Part shown: positions 26,212 to 33,385 of the stretch, piece after piece
How the letters are laid out: each line of letters begins with the position of its first letter
Position numbering within the stretch: the stretch's first letter is position 1
Assembly (NCBI GenBank): GCA_001919865.1
Contig: MNIR01000031.1
Span: 1-35,769, forward strand
Length of the DNA: 35,769 bases
Direction of reading: 5' to 3'
From: Gemmatimonadetes bacterium 13_1_20CM_4_69_16
GTDB lineage: Bacteria; Gemmatimonadota; Gemmatimonadetes; Gemmatimonadales; GWC2-71-9
Notes under the pieces: model-generated
Seen by the model: the letters and a program-made list of their open reading frames with translations, nothing else
Database searches by the model: none
What the model was told of the DNA's origin: nothing
Position numbers and translations under genes: made by a program

Positions 26212-26948
26212 CGTCCCTCCTCGAGGGCCGCCCGGGACTGCTGGTGCTCGTGGACCCGAGTCGCTCGGAGCCGCGCGAGGCGGCGCGCATCGCGCGCGAG
26301 GCGCGGGCTGCGGGGGCGGTGGGGATCTTGATCGGCTCGTCGTTCGACGGCACGCGCGACACGCAGCTCGTGGCCCGCACGATCCGGGAGGCCGTTCCGG
26401 GCTTTCCCGTAGCGCTGTTCCCCGGCTCCGCCATGCAGCTCACCGAAGAGGTAGACCTGGTGTTGCTCCTGTCGCTCGTCTCCGGGCGGAATCCGCAGTA
26501 TCTGATCGAGGAGCACGTGCGCGCCGTCCCGTTTTTTCAGCGGCATCCCGTCGCAACGTTGTCGACCGGCTACATCCTGATCGACGGCGGCCGCGTCACC
26601 AGCGTCGAGGCGGTGAGCCAGACGCGGCCGCTCCCGGCGGACAAGCCGGAGCTCGCGGCGGCGCACGCCACCGCCGCACGGCTGATCGGGATGCAGGCGA
26701 TTTATCTCGAGGCGGGAAGCGGTGCGCCACGGCCCGTGGGGACCGAGGTGATCCGGGCGTGTCGCGTCGCGGTGCCGGGGCTGCCGCTGTTCGTGGGTGG
26801 TGGGATCAAGACTCCCGCCCAGGCAGGTGCGGCGCGTGCCGCCGGAGCGGACTTTGTGGTGGTCGGCACGGCTGTCGAGGAGGGAGGTGTCCCAGGCGAG
26901 TTGCGGGCGATGGCGCTCGCCGTGCGGGGCCCGGGGACCACCCGGTGA
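26208..26948 (+). CDS. PcrB/GGGP synthase family protein (prenylglyceryl phosphate synthase)
   Basis: A TIM-barrel prenyltransferase that joins a polyprenyl diphosphate to sn-glycerol-1-phosphate, the first ether bond of archaeal lipids; bacterial homologues occur in Bacteroidetes and Firmicutes. The signatures are LVLVDPSR near the N-terminus, GILIGSS, the FPGS segment followed by LLLSLVSGRNPQYL, GYILIDGG, the GMQAIYLEAGSGA motif, and the phosphate-binding FVGGGIKTPAQA...ADFVVVGTAVEE. The start is CTG 26208, overlapping the upstream stop as CTGA: the conserved first strand needs residues before the first in-frame GTGs (inside LLVLV), and no ATG, GTG or TTG lies close upstream. The product is 246 residues. 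The prenyl donor length and any G1P dehydrogenase are unknown here. Confidence 0.88.
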   Translation: MTSLLEGRPGLLVLVDPSRSEPREAARIAREARAAGAVGILIGSSFDGTRDTQLVARTIREAVPGFPVALFPGSAMQLTEEVDLVLLLSLVSGRNPQYLIEEHVRAVPFFQRHPVATLSTGYILIDGGRVTSVEAVSQTRPLPADKPELAAAHATAARLIGMQAIYLEAGSGAPRPVGTEVIRACRVAVPGLPLFVGGGIKTPAQAGAARAAGADFVVVGTAVEEGGVPGELRAMALAVRGPGTTR

Positions 26949-27520
26949 CGCCGGCCGACCGGGCGCGGACCGGCCTGACGGCGCTCGCGACCTTGGCCGC
27001 GCGTGTGGCCGACCAGCACGCCGGGGACATCGCCCGGCTGGCGGCGCTGTACGTCGCGACACTGGAGGGTGGGGGCACCGTGTTCTTCGCCGGCAACGGC
27101 GGCAGCGCCGCGGACGCGCAGCACGCCGCCGCGGAGTACGTCGTCCGCTATGGCCGCAACCGGCGCGCACTGCCCGCCGTGGCGTTGACCACCGATACAT
27201 CGCTACTCACCGCGTGCGGCAACGACCTGGGCTTCGACGAGATCTTCGCCCGCCAGATCGAGGCCCTCGCACGTCCCGGGGACCTGGTGGTGCTGCACTC
27301 GACGAGCGGCGAGAGTCCCAACGTGGTGCGGGCCGCCCAGGCGGCGCGGGCCAAAGGGGTTCGGGTCGTCGCGCTGCTCGGCAAGGGGGGCGGCGAGGCG
27401 CGTGGCGTGGTCGACGATTGCCTCGTTATCCCGGCGGACGAGACGGCACGCATCCAGGAGTTGCATCTCGCCGTCGAGCACGTCATCTGCGACCTCGTCG
27501 AGGCGGCTCTCAAACTGTGA
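26945..27520 (+). CDS. gmhA: SIS-domain isomerase, GmhA-like (sedoheptulose-7-phosphate isomerase)
   Basis: GmhA turns sedoheptulose-7-phosphate into D-glycero-D-manno-heptose-7-phosphate, the first step toward ADP-heptose for lipopolysaccharide or glycoproteins. The product is 191 residues, the normal size. It has FFAGNGGSAADAQHAAAEYV, the DTSLLTACGNDLGFDEIFARQIEA segment, HSTSGESPNVVRAAQ, and the C-terminal ELHLAVEHVICDLVE helix with the expected His and Glu. GTG 26945 overlaps the upstream stop (GTGA). DnaA-associated DiaA proteins share this fold, but the catalytic segments favour GmhA. No other heptose gene is nearby. Confidence 0.88.
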   Translation: MTPADRARTGLTALATLAARVADQHAGDIARLAALYVATLEGGGTVFFAGNGGSAADAQHAAAEYVVRYGRNRRALPAVALTTDTSLLTACGNDLGFDEIFARQIEALARPGDLVVLHSTSGESPNVVRAAQAARAKGVRVVALLGKGGGEARGVVDDCLVIPADETARIQELHLAVEHVICDLVEAALKL

Positions 27521-28278
27521 TCTCGTTGTCCGGCAAGCGCGCGTTCGTCAGCGGCGGCGGCCGCGGGATCGGACGGGCGACCGCGGTGCTGCTGGCGAAA
27601 GCGGGCGCCGCTGTCGCGATCGGATATCGGCGCCGCCGAGCGGAGGCCGAGGAGACGGTCAAGGCGCTCGTGCTGGCGGGCGGTCGAGGGCTCAGTGTGC
27701 CGGGCGACCTGGGGGATCCCGCGGAGGCGAAGCGGGCCGTAGACGTGGCGGCCAAGTCCCTGGGCGGGCTCGACCTGGTGATCGTGAATCACGGCATCTG
27801 GCCGCCGGACGACGTGCCCGTCGCCCAGCTGACTGACACGCAATGGGAGGCGACGCGGCGGGCCAACCTCGACAGCGTGCTGTACGTGTGCCGCGCCACG
27901 ATCCCATTGCTGTCGGAGGGCGGCAAGATCGTGCTCGTCGCCTCGACCGCCGGCCAGCGGGGCGAGGCGTTCCACGCCGACTACGCGGCCACCAAAGGCG
28001 CCCTCATCGCGTTCACCAAGTCGCTCGCCGTCGAGCTCGCGCCGCGGATCACGGTGAACTGCGTCGCGCCCGGTTGGGTCGACACCGAGATGGCGGCGCA
28101 ACCGTACAGCCGGGAAGGGGGGCAGGGGAAACGGCAAATCGAGAGGACCATCCCTCTCGGGCGGGTAGCGAGCCCCGAGGATATCGCGGGGCCGATCGTG
28201 TTCCTGTGCTCCGACCTCGCGCGACACATTACGGGCGAGATTCTCAATGTGAATGGGGGGAGTGTGCTGTGCGGGTGA
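27517..28278 (+). CDS. Short-chain dehydrogenase/reductase, FabG-like
   Basis: A classical SDR of 253 residues. The Rossmann motif GGGRGIG is near residues 12-18, the NNAG position reads NHGI, the catalytic serine lies in VASTAGQRG, and the YAATK motif supplies Tyr and Lys. The C-terminal IVFLCSDLARHITGEILNVNGG is typical of FabG and related 3-oxoacyl or sugar reductases. The exact substrate cannot be read. A purine-rich stretch at 28112-28134 encodes REGGQGKRQ in the variable substrate-loop region. GTG 27517 overlaps the gmhA stop. A long inverted repeat follows the stop. Confidence 0.9.
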   Translation: MISLSGKRAFVSGGGRGIGRATAVLLAKAGAAVAIGYRRRRAEAEETVKALVLAGGRGLSVPGDLGDPAEAKRAVDVAAKSLGGLDLVIVNHGIWPPDDVPVAQLTDTQWEATRRANLDSVLYVCRATIPLLSEGGKIVLVASTAGQRGEAFHADYAATKGALIAFTKSLAVELAPRITVNCVAPGWVDTEMAAQPYSREGGQGKRQIERTIPLGRVASPEDIAGPIVFLCSDLARHITGEILNVNGGSVLCG

Positions 28279-28282
28279 TCCC

Positions 28283-28385
28283 AACGCGGAACGCGGAAGT
28301 TGGAACGCGGAACATCACGGCAAGCCCCGCGGCGCGGCACGACCCTGCATTGCCGTTCCGCGTTCCGCGTTTGCACTTCCGCGTT
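28283..28385. repeat. 103-base imperfect inverted repeat built of AACGCGGAA units
   Basis: The left arm (28283-28313) and right arm (28355-28385), 31 bases each, pair over the outer 9 and the inner 12 bases with a mismatched middle. Inside, GGCAA (28319-28323) can pair with TTGCC (28350-28354). AACGCGGAA-type units also recur within each arm. The repeat fills the gap between the SDR stop and the cca ATG at 28388. It may act as a terminator or attenuator, or be a mobile palindromic repeat. Confidence 0.75.
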
Positions 28386-28387
28386 CA

Positions 28388-29569
28388 ATGAAGTTCCCGG
28401 ACCGCTTGCCGATCCCGGAGGAAGTACTCAAGATCGCGCAGAGGCTGGAGTCCGCCGGCTACGAGACGTGGTGCGTCGGCGGCGCGATCCGCGACAACCT
28501 GCTCGAGCTCGAGAACCACGACTTCGACCTCACGACCGCGGCGCCGCCCGCCGAGGTCCGGAAGCTCTTCAAGCGCACCGTCCCGGTGGGGATCGAGCAC
28601 GGCACGGTCGCGGTGCTGGACCGGCACAACCGGCCGCACGAAGTCACCACGTTCCGGCGGGACATCAAGACCGACGGGCGGCACGCCGTGGTGGAGTTTG
28701 GCGTATCGCTGATGGACGACTTGGCCCGGCGCGACTTCACTATTAACGCGATCGCCTACCACCCCGGGCGGCACGAGTGGCGTGACCCGTTCCACGGCGC
28801 GGACGACCTCGAGCACCGGCTGATCCGCTCCGTCGGCGACCCGAACTGGCGGTTTCAGGAGGACTACCTGCGGATCTTGCGGGGCTTGCGCTTCAGTGCC
28901 CGGTTCGAGTTTCGGATTCACGCCGGGACCTTGGAAGCCGCCAAGGCGAACGTGCAGGGCGTGGCCCAGCTGTCGGCGGAGCGCGTGCGGGACGAATGGT
29001 TCAAGGGAATCGCGACCGCCCGACACGTCTCGAAGCTGCTGCAGCTGTGGGTGGACGTGGGGGCGGCGCGGATCTGGCTGCCGGAGATTCGGGAGAAGGG
29101 AGACGGGACTCGGGAGAAGGGCGGGCTCGACAAGCTGCCACGCGACCCGGTCTTAATCACGGCCTACCTCGCGACCGACCCGGCGTCCCTCCTGACCAGG
29201 CTCAAGTGCTCGAACAAGGAGATCGAGCGGGGCCGGGCCATCGGCGCGTGGCGGGACAAGTATCCCGACCCGAAACATCTGCCGGCGGTGCGTCGCTGGC
29301 TCTCCCAGGTGGGCGAATACGCAGACGACTTGCTCACCCTGCCACCGGCACGTTCTTCTCCCATCTCCCTGCTCCCCAAGGTTGTGGCATCCATCCGCGC
29401 CGCGAAGGATCCGTTGACACTGCAGGCCCTCGCGGTGGACGGGAACGACTTGATCGCTGCGGGAGTGCGGCCGGGACCCGACGTGGGCGAGGCGCTCGAG
29501 CGCCTGCTCGGCGAGGTGCTCGAGGACCCGAGCCGCAATACGAAGCAGTACCTGCTCGCCCATGTCTAG
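28388..29569 (+). CDS. tRNA nucleotidyltransferase / poly(A) polymerase family (CCA-adding type)
   Basis: This class II nucleotidyltransferase adds or repairs the 3' CCA of tRNAs. The product is 393 residues. The family signatures are CVGGAIRDNLL (GG at 31-32), the metal-binding D-x-D in HDFDLTT (Asp45, Asp47), RRDFTINAIAYH, and the RILRGLRFSARF nucleotide-recognition helix. The C-terminal half is divergent. A duplicated purine-rich segment at 29090-29125 gives two REKG repeats. ATG 28388 lies 2 bases after the inverted repeat; upstream codons in frame run through that repeat and are unlikely to be translated. CCA-adding, A-adding and poly(A) polymerase activities cannot be separated safely. 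It overlaps the next gene by 8 bases. Confidence 0.9.
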   Translation: MKFPDRLPIPEEVLKIAQRLESAGYETWCVGGAIRDNLLELENHDFDLTTAAPPAEVRKLFKRTVPVGIEHGTVAVLDRHNRPHEVTTFRRDIKTDGRHAVVEFGVSLMDDLARRDFTINAIAYHPGRHEWRDPFHGADDLEHRLIRSVGDPNWRFQEDYLRILRGLRFSARFEFRIHAGTLEAAKANVQGVAQLSAERVRDEWFKGIATARHVSKLLQLWVDVGAARIWLPEIREKGDGTREKGGLDKLPRDPVLITAYLATDPASLLTRLKCSNKEIERGRAIGAWRDKYPDPKHLPAVRRWLSQVGEYADDLLTLPPARSSPISLLPKVVASIRAAKDPLTLQALAVDGNDLIAAGVRPGPDVGEALERLLGEVLEDPSRNTKQYLLAHV

Positions 29570-30278
29570 CGCCCTGGTGTACGCGCTGGTTGCCGCGCTC
29601 GGCAACCTGCTGGGCGCGCTCGCGGTGACGCGGCGGGCAGCCCGTGGCCTCGCGGTCATCGAGCACTTCGTCGCGTTCGGCGCCGGGTTCATGCTCGCCG
29701 TCGCCATCGTCGAGGTGCTGCCAGAGGCGTTCGTCCGCTCGGGAGCGGCCGCGCCGGCGCTGGTGCTCGGCGGCTACCTCGCCGTGCACCTCTCGCAGCA
29801 CACGCTCACGCCGCACTTCCACTTCGGCGAGGAGACGCACGCCGTCAACCGGCTGGCGGGCTCTTCGGCGCTGATCGGCCTGCTGCTGCACACTTTCTTC
29901 GACGGGGTGGCGATCGCCAGTGCTTTCCTGGTACGGCCGGCGCTCGGCATGATGGTGTTCGTGGCGATCTTCCTCCACAAGCTTCCTGAAGGAGTGACGA
30001 TCGCGAGCCTGTACTTGGCGGTCGGCCGGACGGGTGCGCAGGCGGTCGGCGCGGCGGCGCTGCTGGGACTCGCGACGCTCGCGGGGGTCGTGGTCACCGA
30101 CAGCGTGGGCGTCTTGGCTCGGCACGGGCTCGCCGTCGCGGCGGGAGTGACGATCTACGTGGCCGCGTCGAACCTGGTCCCCGAGTTTCAGGGCAAGCGG
30201 GGGTGGCGGCTGCCGGCGGCGTTTTTTGCGGGCGCGGGCGTGTTTGTCGTCACCAAGCTGGTCTTGGACAATGTCTGA
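29562..30278 (+). CDS. ZIP-family metal transporter
   Basis: An inner-membrane transporter for zinc or other divalent metals, 238 residues with about seven to eight hydrophobic segments. The two signature helices of the ZIP pore are HTFFDGVAIASAF and HKLPEGVTIASLY, carrying the His/Asp and His/Glu ligands. A histidine-rich loop (HLSQHTLTPHFHFGEETH) sits in the cytoplasmic loop position where such stretches often bind metal. It overlaps cca by 8 bases and rarA by 8 bases. Metal specificity is not determined. Confidence 0.92.
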   Translation: MSSALVYALVAALGNLLGALAVTRRAARGLAVIEHFVAFGAGFMLAVAIVEVLPEAFVRSGAAAPALVLGGYLAVHLSQHTLTPHFHFGEETHAVNRLAGSSALIGLLLHTFFDGVAIASAFLVRPALGMMVFVAIFLHKLPEGVTIASLYLAVGRTGAQAVGAAALLGLATLAGVVVTDSVGVLARHGLAVAAGVTIYVAASNLVPEFQGKRGWRLPAAFFAGAGVFVVTKLVLDNV

Positions 30279-31638
30279 AGCGACCCTCTTCCAACACTCC
30301 TCCGAGCCGCTGGCCGCCAGGATGCGGCCGCGCAACCTCGACGAGTTCCTCGGCCAGGAGCGGCTGCTCGGCCCCGGGAAGGCGCTGGGCGAGCTGATCC
30401 GCCGCGGCGACGTGGCGTCGTGCATCTTCTGGGGTCCCCCCGGGTCGGGAAAGACCACGCTGGCGCGCATCGTCGCCAACTACACCGACCGCCAGTTCGA
30501 GCCGTTCTCCGCGGTGACCGAGGGCGTCGCCAAGGTGCGCGAGATCATCAAGGCAGCTGAGCAGCGGCTCAAGTACGAGGGGCGGGGCACGATCCTGTTC
30601 TGCGACGAGATCCACCGCTTCAACAAGGCGCAGCAGGACGCCTTTCTTCCGTGGGTGGAGAACGGGATCGTGACCCTCATCGGGGCGACTACGGAAAACC
30701 CGAGCTTCGAGCTGACCGGCGCGCTGCTGTCGCGCTGCCGGGTGTTCGTGCTCGAGCCACTCACGCCCGAGCACATCAGCCAGCTAGTGCGTCGCGCGCT
30801 CGAAGACAAGGACCGCGGACTCGGAACCTTGCGGCTTGCGATCGAGGACGATGCACTAGCGCTGCTGGCGCGCGAGGCGGACGGCGATGCACGCCGCGCG
30901 CTGCAGGCGCTCGAGGCCGCCGCGGAATTCATCGTGGGGAAGGCCCCTCCCACCGCCGGCCCTCCCCACCGCTTGACCGCCGCCCTTATCAGCGACGCTT
31001 TACAGAAGCGCTTCGCGAAATACGACAAGGGCGGCGAGGAGCACTACAATCTGATCTCCGCGCTCCACAAGGCGGTGCGCGGCTCCGACGTCGAGGGCTC
31101 GCTCTACTGGCTTGCGCGCATGCTCGCGGGCGGCGAGGACCCGCTGTACATCGCCCGGCGGCTGGTCCGGATCGCGTCGGAGGACGTCGGGCTGGCCGAC
31201 CCGCGCGCCCTCTCGGTCACGTTGGCCGCGAAAGACGCCTACCACTTCCTCGGCAGCCCTGAGGGAGAGCTCGCGTTGGCGCAGGCGACGGTGTACCTGG
31301 CGACGGCGCCAAAATCGAATCGCGTGTATGCCGCATACGACCGCGCGGCGCAGGCGGCCGCCGAGCACCCGGCGGAGGGCGTGCCCCTGCACATCCGCAA
31401 CGCCCCGACGCCGCTCATGGAAGAGCTGGGATACGGGGCGGGGTACAAGTACGCGCATGCCTACGACCACGCTTACGTCCCCCAGGAGTACCTGCCGGAG
31501 GCACTGCGAGGCCAGCGCTGGTACGAGCCGACTGAGTATGGGTTCGAGAAGGACATCAAGAAACGCCTCGAATGGTGGCAGGAGCTGACGCGCAAGTTGC
31601 GGAGCGGGGAGGAGGGAGCGGTGCCTCCTGATGAGTAA
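30271..31638 (+). CDS. rarA: Replication-associated recombination protein RarA (MgsA), AAA+ ATPase
   Basis: A clamp-loader-like AAA+ protein acting at stalled replication forks. The product is 455 residues. Walker A GPPGSGKTT is at 55-63 and Walker B reads ILFCDEIHRFNKAQQD. Sensor 1 is in GATTENPSFE, and the C-terminal tetramerisation domain contains SALHKAVRGSDVEGSLYWLARML, ASEDVGLADP and APKSNRVYAAY, all typical. The start ATG 30271 overlaps the ZIP gene by 8 bases; the frame is open to 30226 but those residues are shadow of the ZIP gene. Confidence 0.96.
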   Translation: MSEATLFQHSSEPLAARMRPRNLDEFLGQERLLGPGKALGELIRRGDVASCIFWGPPGSGKTTLARIVANYTDRQFEPFSAVTEGVAKVREIIKAAEQRLKYEGRGTILFCDEIHRFNKAQQDAFLPWVENGIVTLIGATTENPSFELTGALLSRCRVFVLEPLTPEHISQLVRRALEDKDRGLGTLRLAIEDDALALLAREADGDARRALQALEAAAEFIVGKAPPTAGPPHRLTAALISDALQKRFAKYDKGGEEHYNLISALHKAVRGSDVEGSLYWLARMLAGGEDPLYIARRLVRIASEDVGLADPRALSVTLAAKDAYHFLGSPEGELALAQATVYLATAPKSNRVYAAYDRAAQAAAEHPAEGVPLHIRNAPTPLMEELGYGAGYKYAHAYDHAYVPQEYLPEALRGQRWYEPTEYGFEKDIKKRLEWWQELTRKLRSGEEGAVPPDE

Positions 31639-32119
31639 CCGGCCACTGCTCATTGCCGCGCTCAACCGTCTGGTGCTGCCCATGACCGCCCTGCTTGGCG
31701 GCTGCGCGACGCTCGGCCGGCTCTCGTTCCAAGAGCCCGACGTCCGGCTCGAAGCCATCCACATCACCGGACTCGGCCTCTTGGGGGGGACGCTCGACCT
31801 CGTGTTCGATGCGTACAATCCGAACGACTATCGCATTCGCTCTACCCGGCTCGAGGTCGGGATCGACCTCGAGGGCAGGCACTTCGGTGATGCACTGCTG
31901 GAGCGGCCGCTCGACCTGTCACCCGGCAACCACAGCCGGGTCGTGGTGCCGCTCCGGTTCGAATGGGCCGGTGTCGGCGCGGGTGCCAAGGCACTGCTGA
32001 CGCGGCAGGCGGTGGGCTACGGGCTCACGGGCCGGGTGATCTTGGACACCCCCTTGGGCGACAAGACAGCGACGCTGCGGGGCAGCGGCAACGTCCCACT
32101 CACCAAGCTGCTGAAGTAG
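31631..32119 (+). CDS. LEA14-like lipoprotein
   Basis: A 162-residue protein with an N-terminal signal and lipobox LLGGC (Cys25), so probably a lipoprotein of the inner or outer membrane. The mature part is one LEA14-like (LEA_2, WHy-related) beta-sandwich domain: GLGLLGGTLDLVFDAYNPNDYRI is the typical NPN-containing strand, followed by alternating strands and GRVILDTPLGDKTATLRGSGNVPL at the end. Such domains are linked to desiccation or stress tolerance in other organisms; the role here is unknown. It overlaps rarA by 8 bases. It is the last gene before a 240-base gap. Confidence 0.85.
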   Translation: MSNRPLLIAALNRLVLPMTALLGGCATLGRLSFQEPDVRLEAIHITGLGLLGGTLDLVFDAYNPNDYRIRSTRLEVGIDLEGRHFGDALLERPLDLSPGNHSRVVVPLRFEWAGVGAGAKALLTRQAVGYGLTGRVILDTPLGDKTATLRGSGNVPLTKLLK

Positions 32120-32359
32120 CGCGGAGCCGGGGGCACAGTTGGTGCGCGCCACCTGTTGCAGCGGTGCAGCAAGCGAGCCAGAGTGGCGCGGCCGCCGCAC
32201 AGGGCGGCGTCGCTAACTGCTTGTGCTGCAGATAGCTACGACAGAGTCGCCGACAGGTAGCGTCAGCCCATCTTTTGCGCCGCGCCAACACCGCCTGGCC
32301 CCCGCCAGCCTTCTGAGGCGGTGGGAGCGTGTTCGCAGCTGCAACGCGGAGGAGGGCGT
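32120..32359 (+). other. 240-base intergenic region with possible leader hairpins
   Basis: No gene is seen here. Two stem-loops can form: GCCGCC 32191-32196 with GGCGGC 32203-32208, and ACCGCCT 32290-32296 with AGGCGGT 32316-32322; the latter competes with CTGGC/GCCAG at 32295-32308. A strong ribosome-binding site GGAGGAGGG (32348-32356) precedes the next gene. I found no convincing promoter and no known riboswitch. Confidence 0.5.
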
Positions 32360-33385
32360 GTGGTAGAGAAGTCCAACGGTCAGCCAGTCAAGATCTTCTC
32401 CACCTGTCCGCCGTCGTACACGGCCGACCCGCGCACCTACCTCGCGCAGGTCGTCGAGATCGCACGGTGGAGCGAGGCGGCAGGGTGCGAGGGGATCCTC
32501 ATCTATACCGACAACGGGCTCCTCGATGCCTGGCTGATCTCTCAGGCCATCATCGAACAGACGAAGCGACTCTGCCCCCTCGTGGCCGTGCAGCCGGTGT
32601 ACATGCATCCCTACACGGTTGCCAAGATGGTCGCGTCGTTCGGGTTCCTGTATGGGCGCCGTATCTACTTGAACATGGTCGCCGGCGGCTTCAAGAACGA
32701 CCTGAACTCGCTCAACGATCCGACCCCGCACGATGAGCGCTACGCTCGCTTGGCGGAGTACACCACGCTGATCCTCGACCTGCTGCGCGCCCCGGCGCCG
32801 GTGACGCTGGCGGGCCGCTACTACAGCGTGACCAATCTCAAGATGACTCCGCCGCTCGCGCCGGAGCTACTGCCCGGCGTCTTCGTGTCCGGGTCCTCCG
32901 CGGCCGGCCTGGAGGCGGCCCGGAGCCTGGGCGCCACGGCGGTGCAATATCCCAAGCCCGCGGCGGAGTACGCAGCGGGCAGCGTGATCGACGAAAGCGA
33001 ATCGGGTATTCGCGTGGGAATCATCACCCGCGAGGATCCAGAAGAAGCGTGGCGCATCGCGCGCGCCCGCTTTCCGGAGGATCGGAAGGGACAAATCACG
33101 CACCACCTCGCCATGAAGGTCTCCGACTCGGTGTGGCACAAGCAGCTCTCGGACCTGGGTAAGGAAGGCTACACCGAGGAGAATCCTTACTGGCTGGTGC
33201 CGTTCGAAAACTACAAGACGTTCTGCCCCTACCTGGTAGGGAGCTACGAGCGCGTGGCGGACGAGCTGGCGCGGTACGTGACCGTGGGCTACCGCACCTT
33301 CATTCTGGACGTGCCAGCGAGCCCCGAGGAGCTGGCGCACATTCGGGTAGCGTTCGAGCGCGCGACGGCCCGTGCCGCGTCATGA
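32360..33385 (+). CDS. Luciferase-like (LLM) flavin-dependent monooxygenase
   Basis: A 341-residue TIM-barrel enzyme of the bacterial-luciferase/SsuD superfamily, which uses reduced FMN and oxygen. Family features seen are the N-terminal strand VKIFSTCPPSY, EIARWSEAAGCEGILIYTDN, the LYGRRIYLNMVAGGF segment followed by HDERYARLAEYTTLILDLL, and VFVSGSSAAGLEAARSLGATAVQY. It is closer to the alkanesulfonate monooxygenase branch than to true luciferase. GTG 32360 is chosen for its strong GGAGGAGGG site; a GTG at 32321 lies inside a hairpin arm. The stop overlaps the adenylation gene as ATGA, so it probably works with that enzyme and the formyltransferase. Substrate unknown. Confidence 0.87.
   Translation: MVEKSNGQPVKIFSTCPPSYTADPRTYLAQVVEIARWSEAAGCEGILIYTDNGLLDAWLISQAIIEQTKRLCPLVAVQPVYMHPYTVAKMVASFGFLYGRRIYLNMVAGGFKNDLNSLNDPTPHDERYARLAEYTTLILDLLRAPAPVTLAGRYYSVTNLKMTPPLAPELLPGVFVSGSSAAGLEAARSLGATAVQYPKPAAEYAAGSVIDESESGIRVGIITREDPEEAWRIARARFPEDRKGQITHHLAMKVSDSVWHKQLSDLGKEGYTEENPYWLVPFENYKTFCPYLVGSYERVADELARYVTVGYRTFILDVPASPEELAHIRVAFERATARAAS

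Noticed and set aside
32281-32343. Possible integron attC-like site from AACAC...GTGTT around the 32290-32322 stem
   Set aside because: The R-box core spacing and the RYYYAAC/GTTRRRY ends are not met, and no cassette or integrase is nearby.
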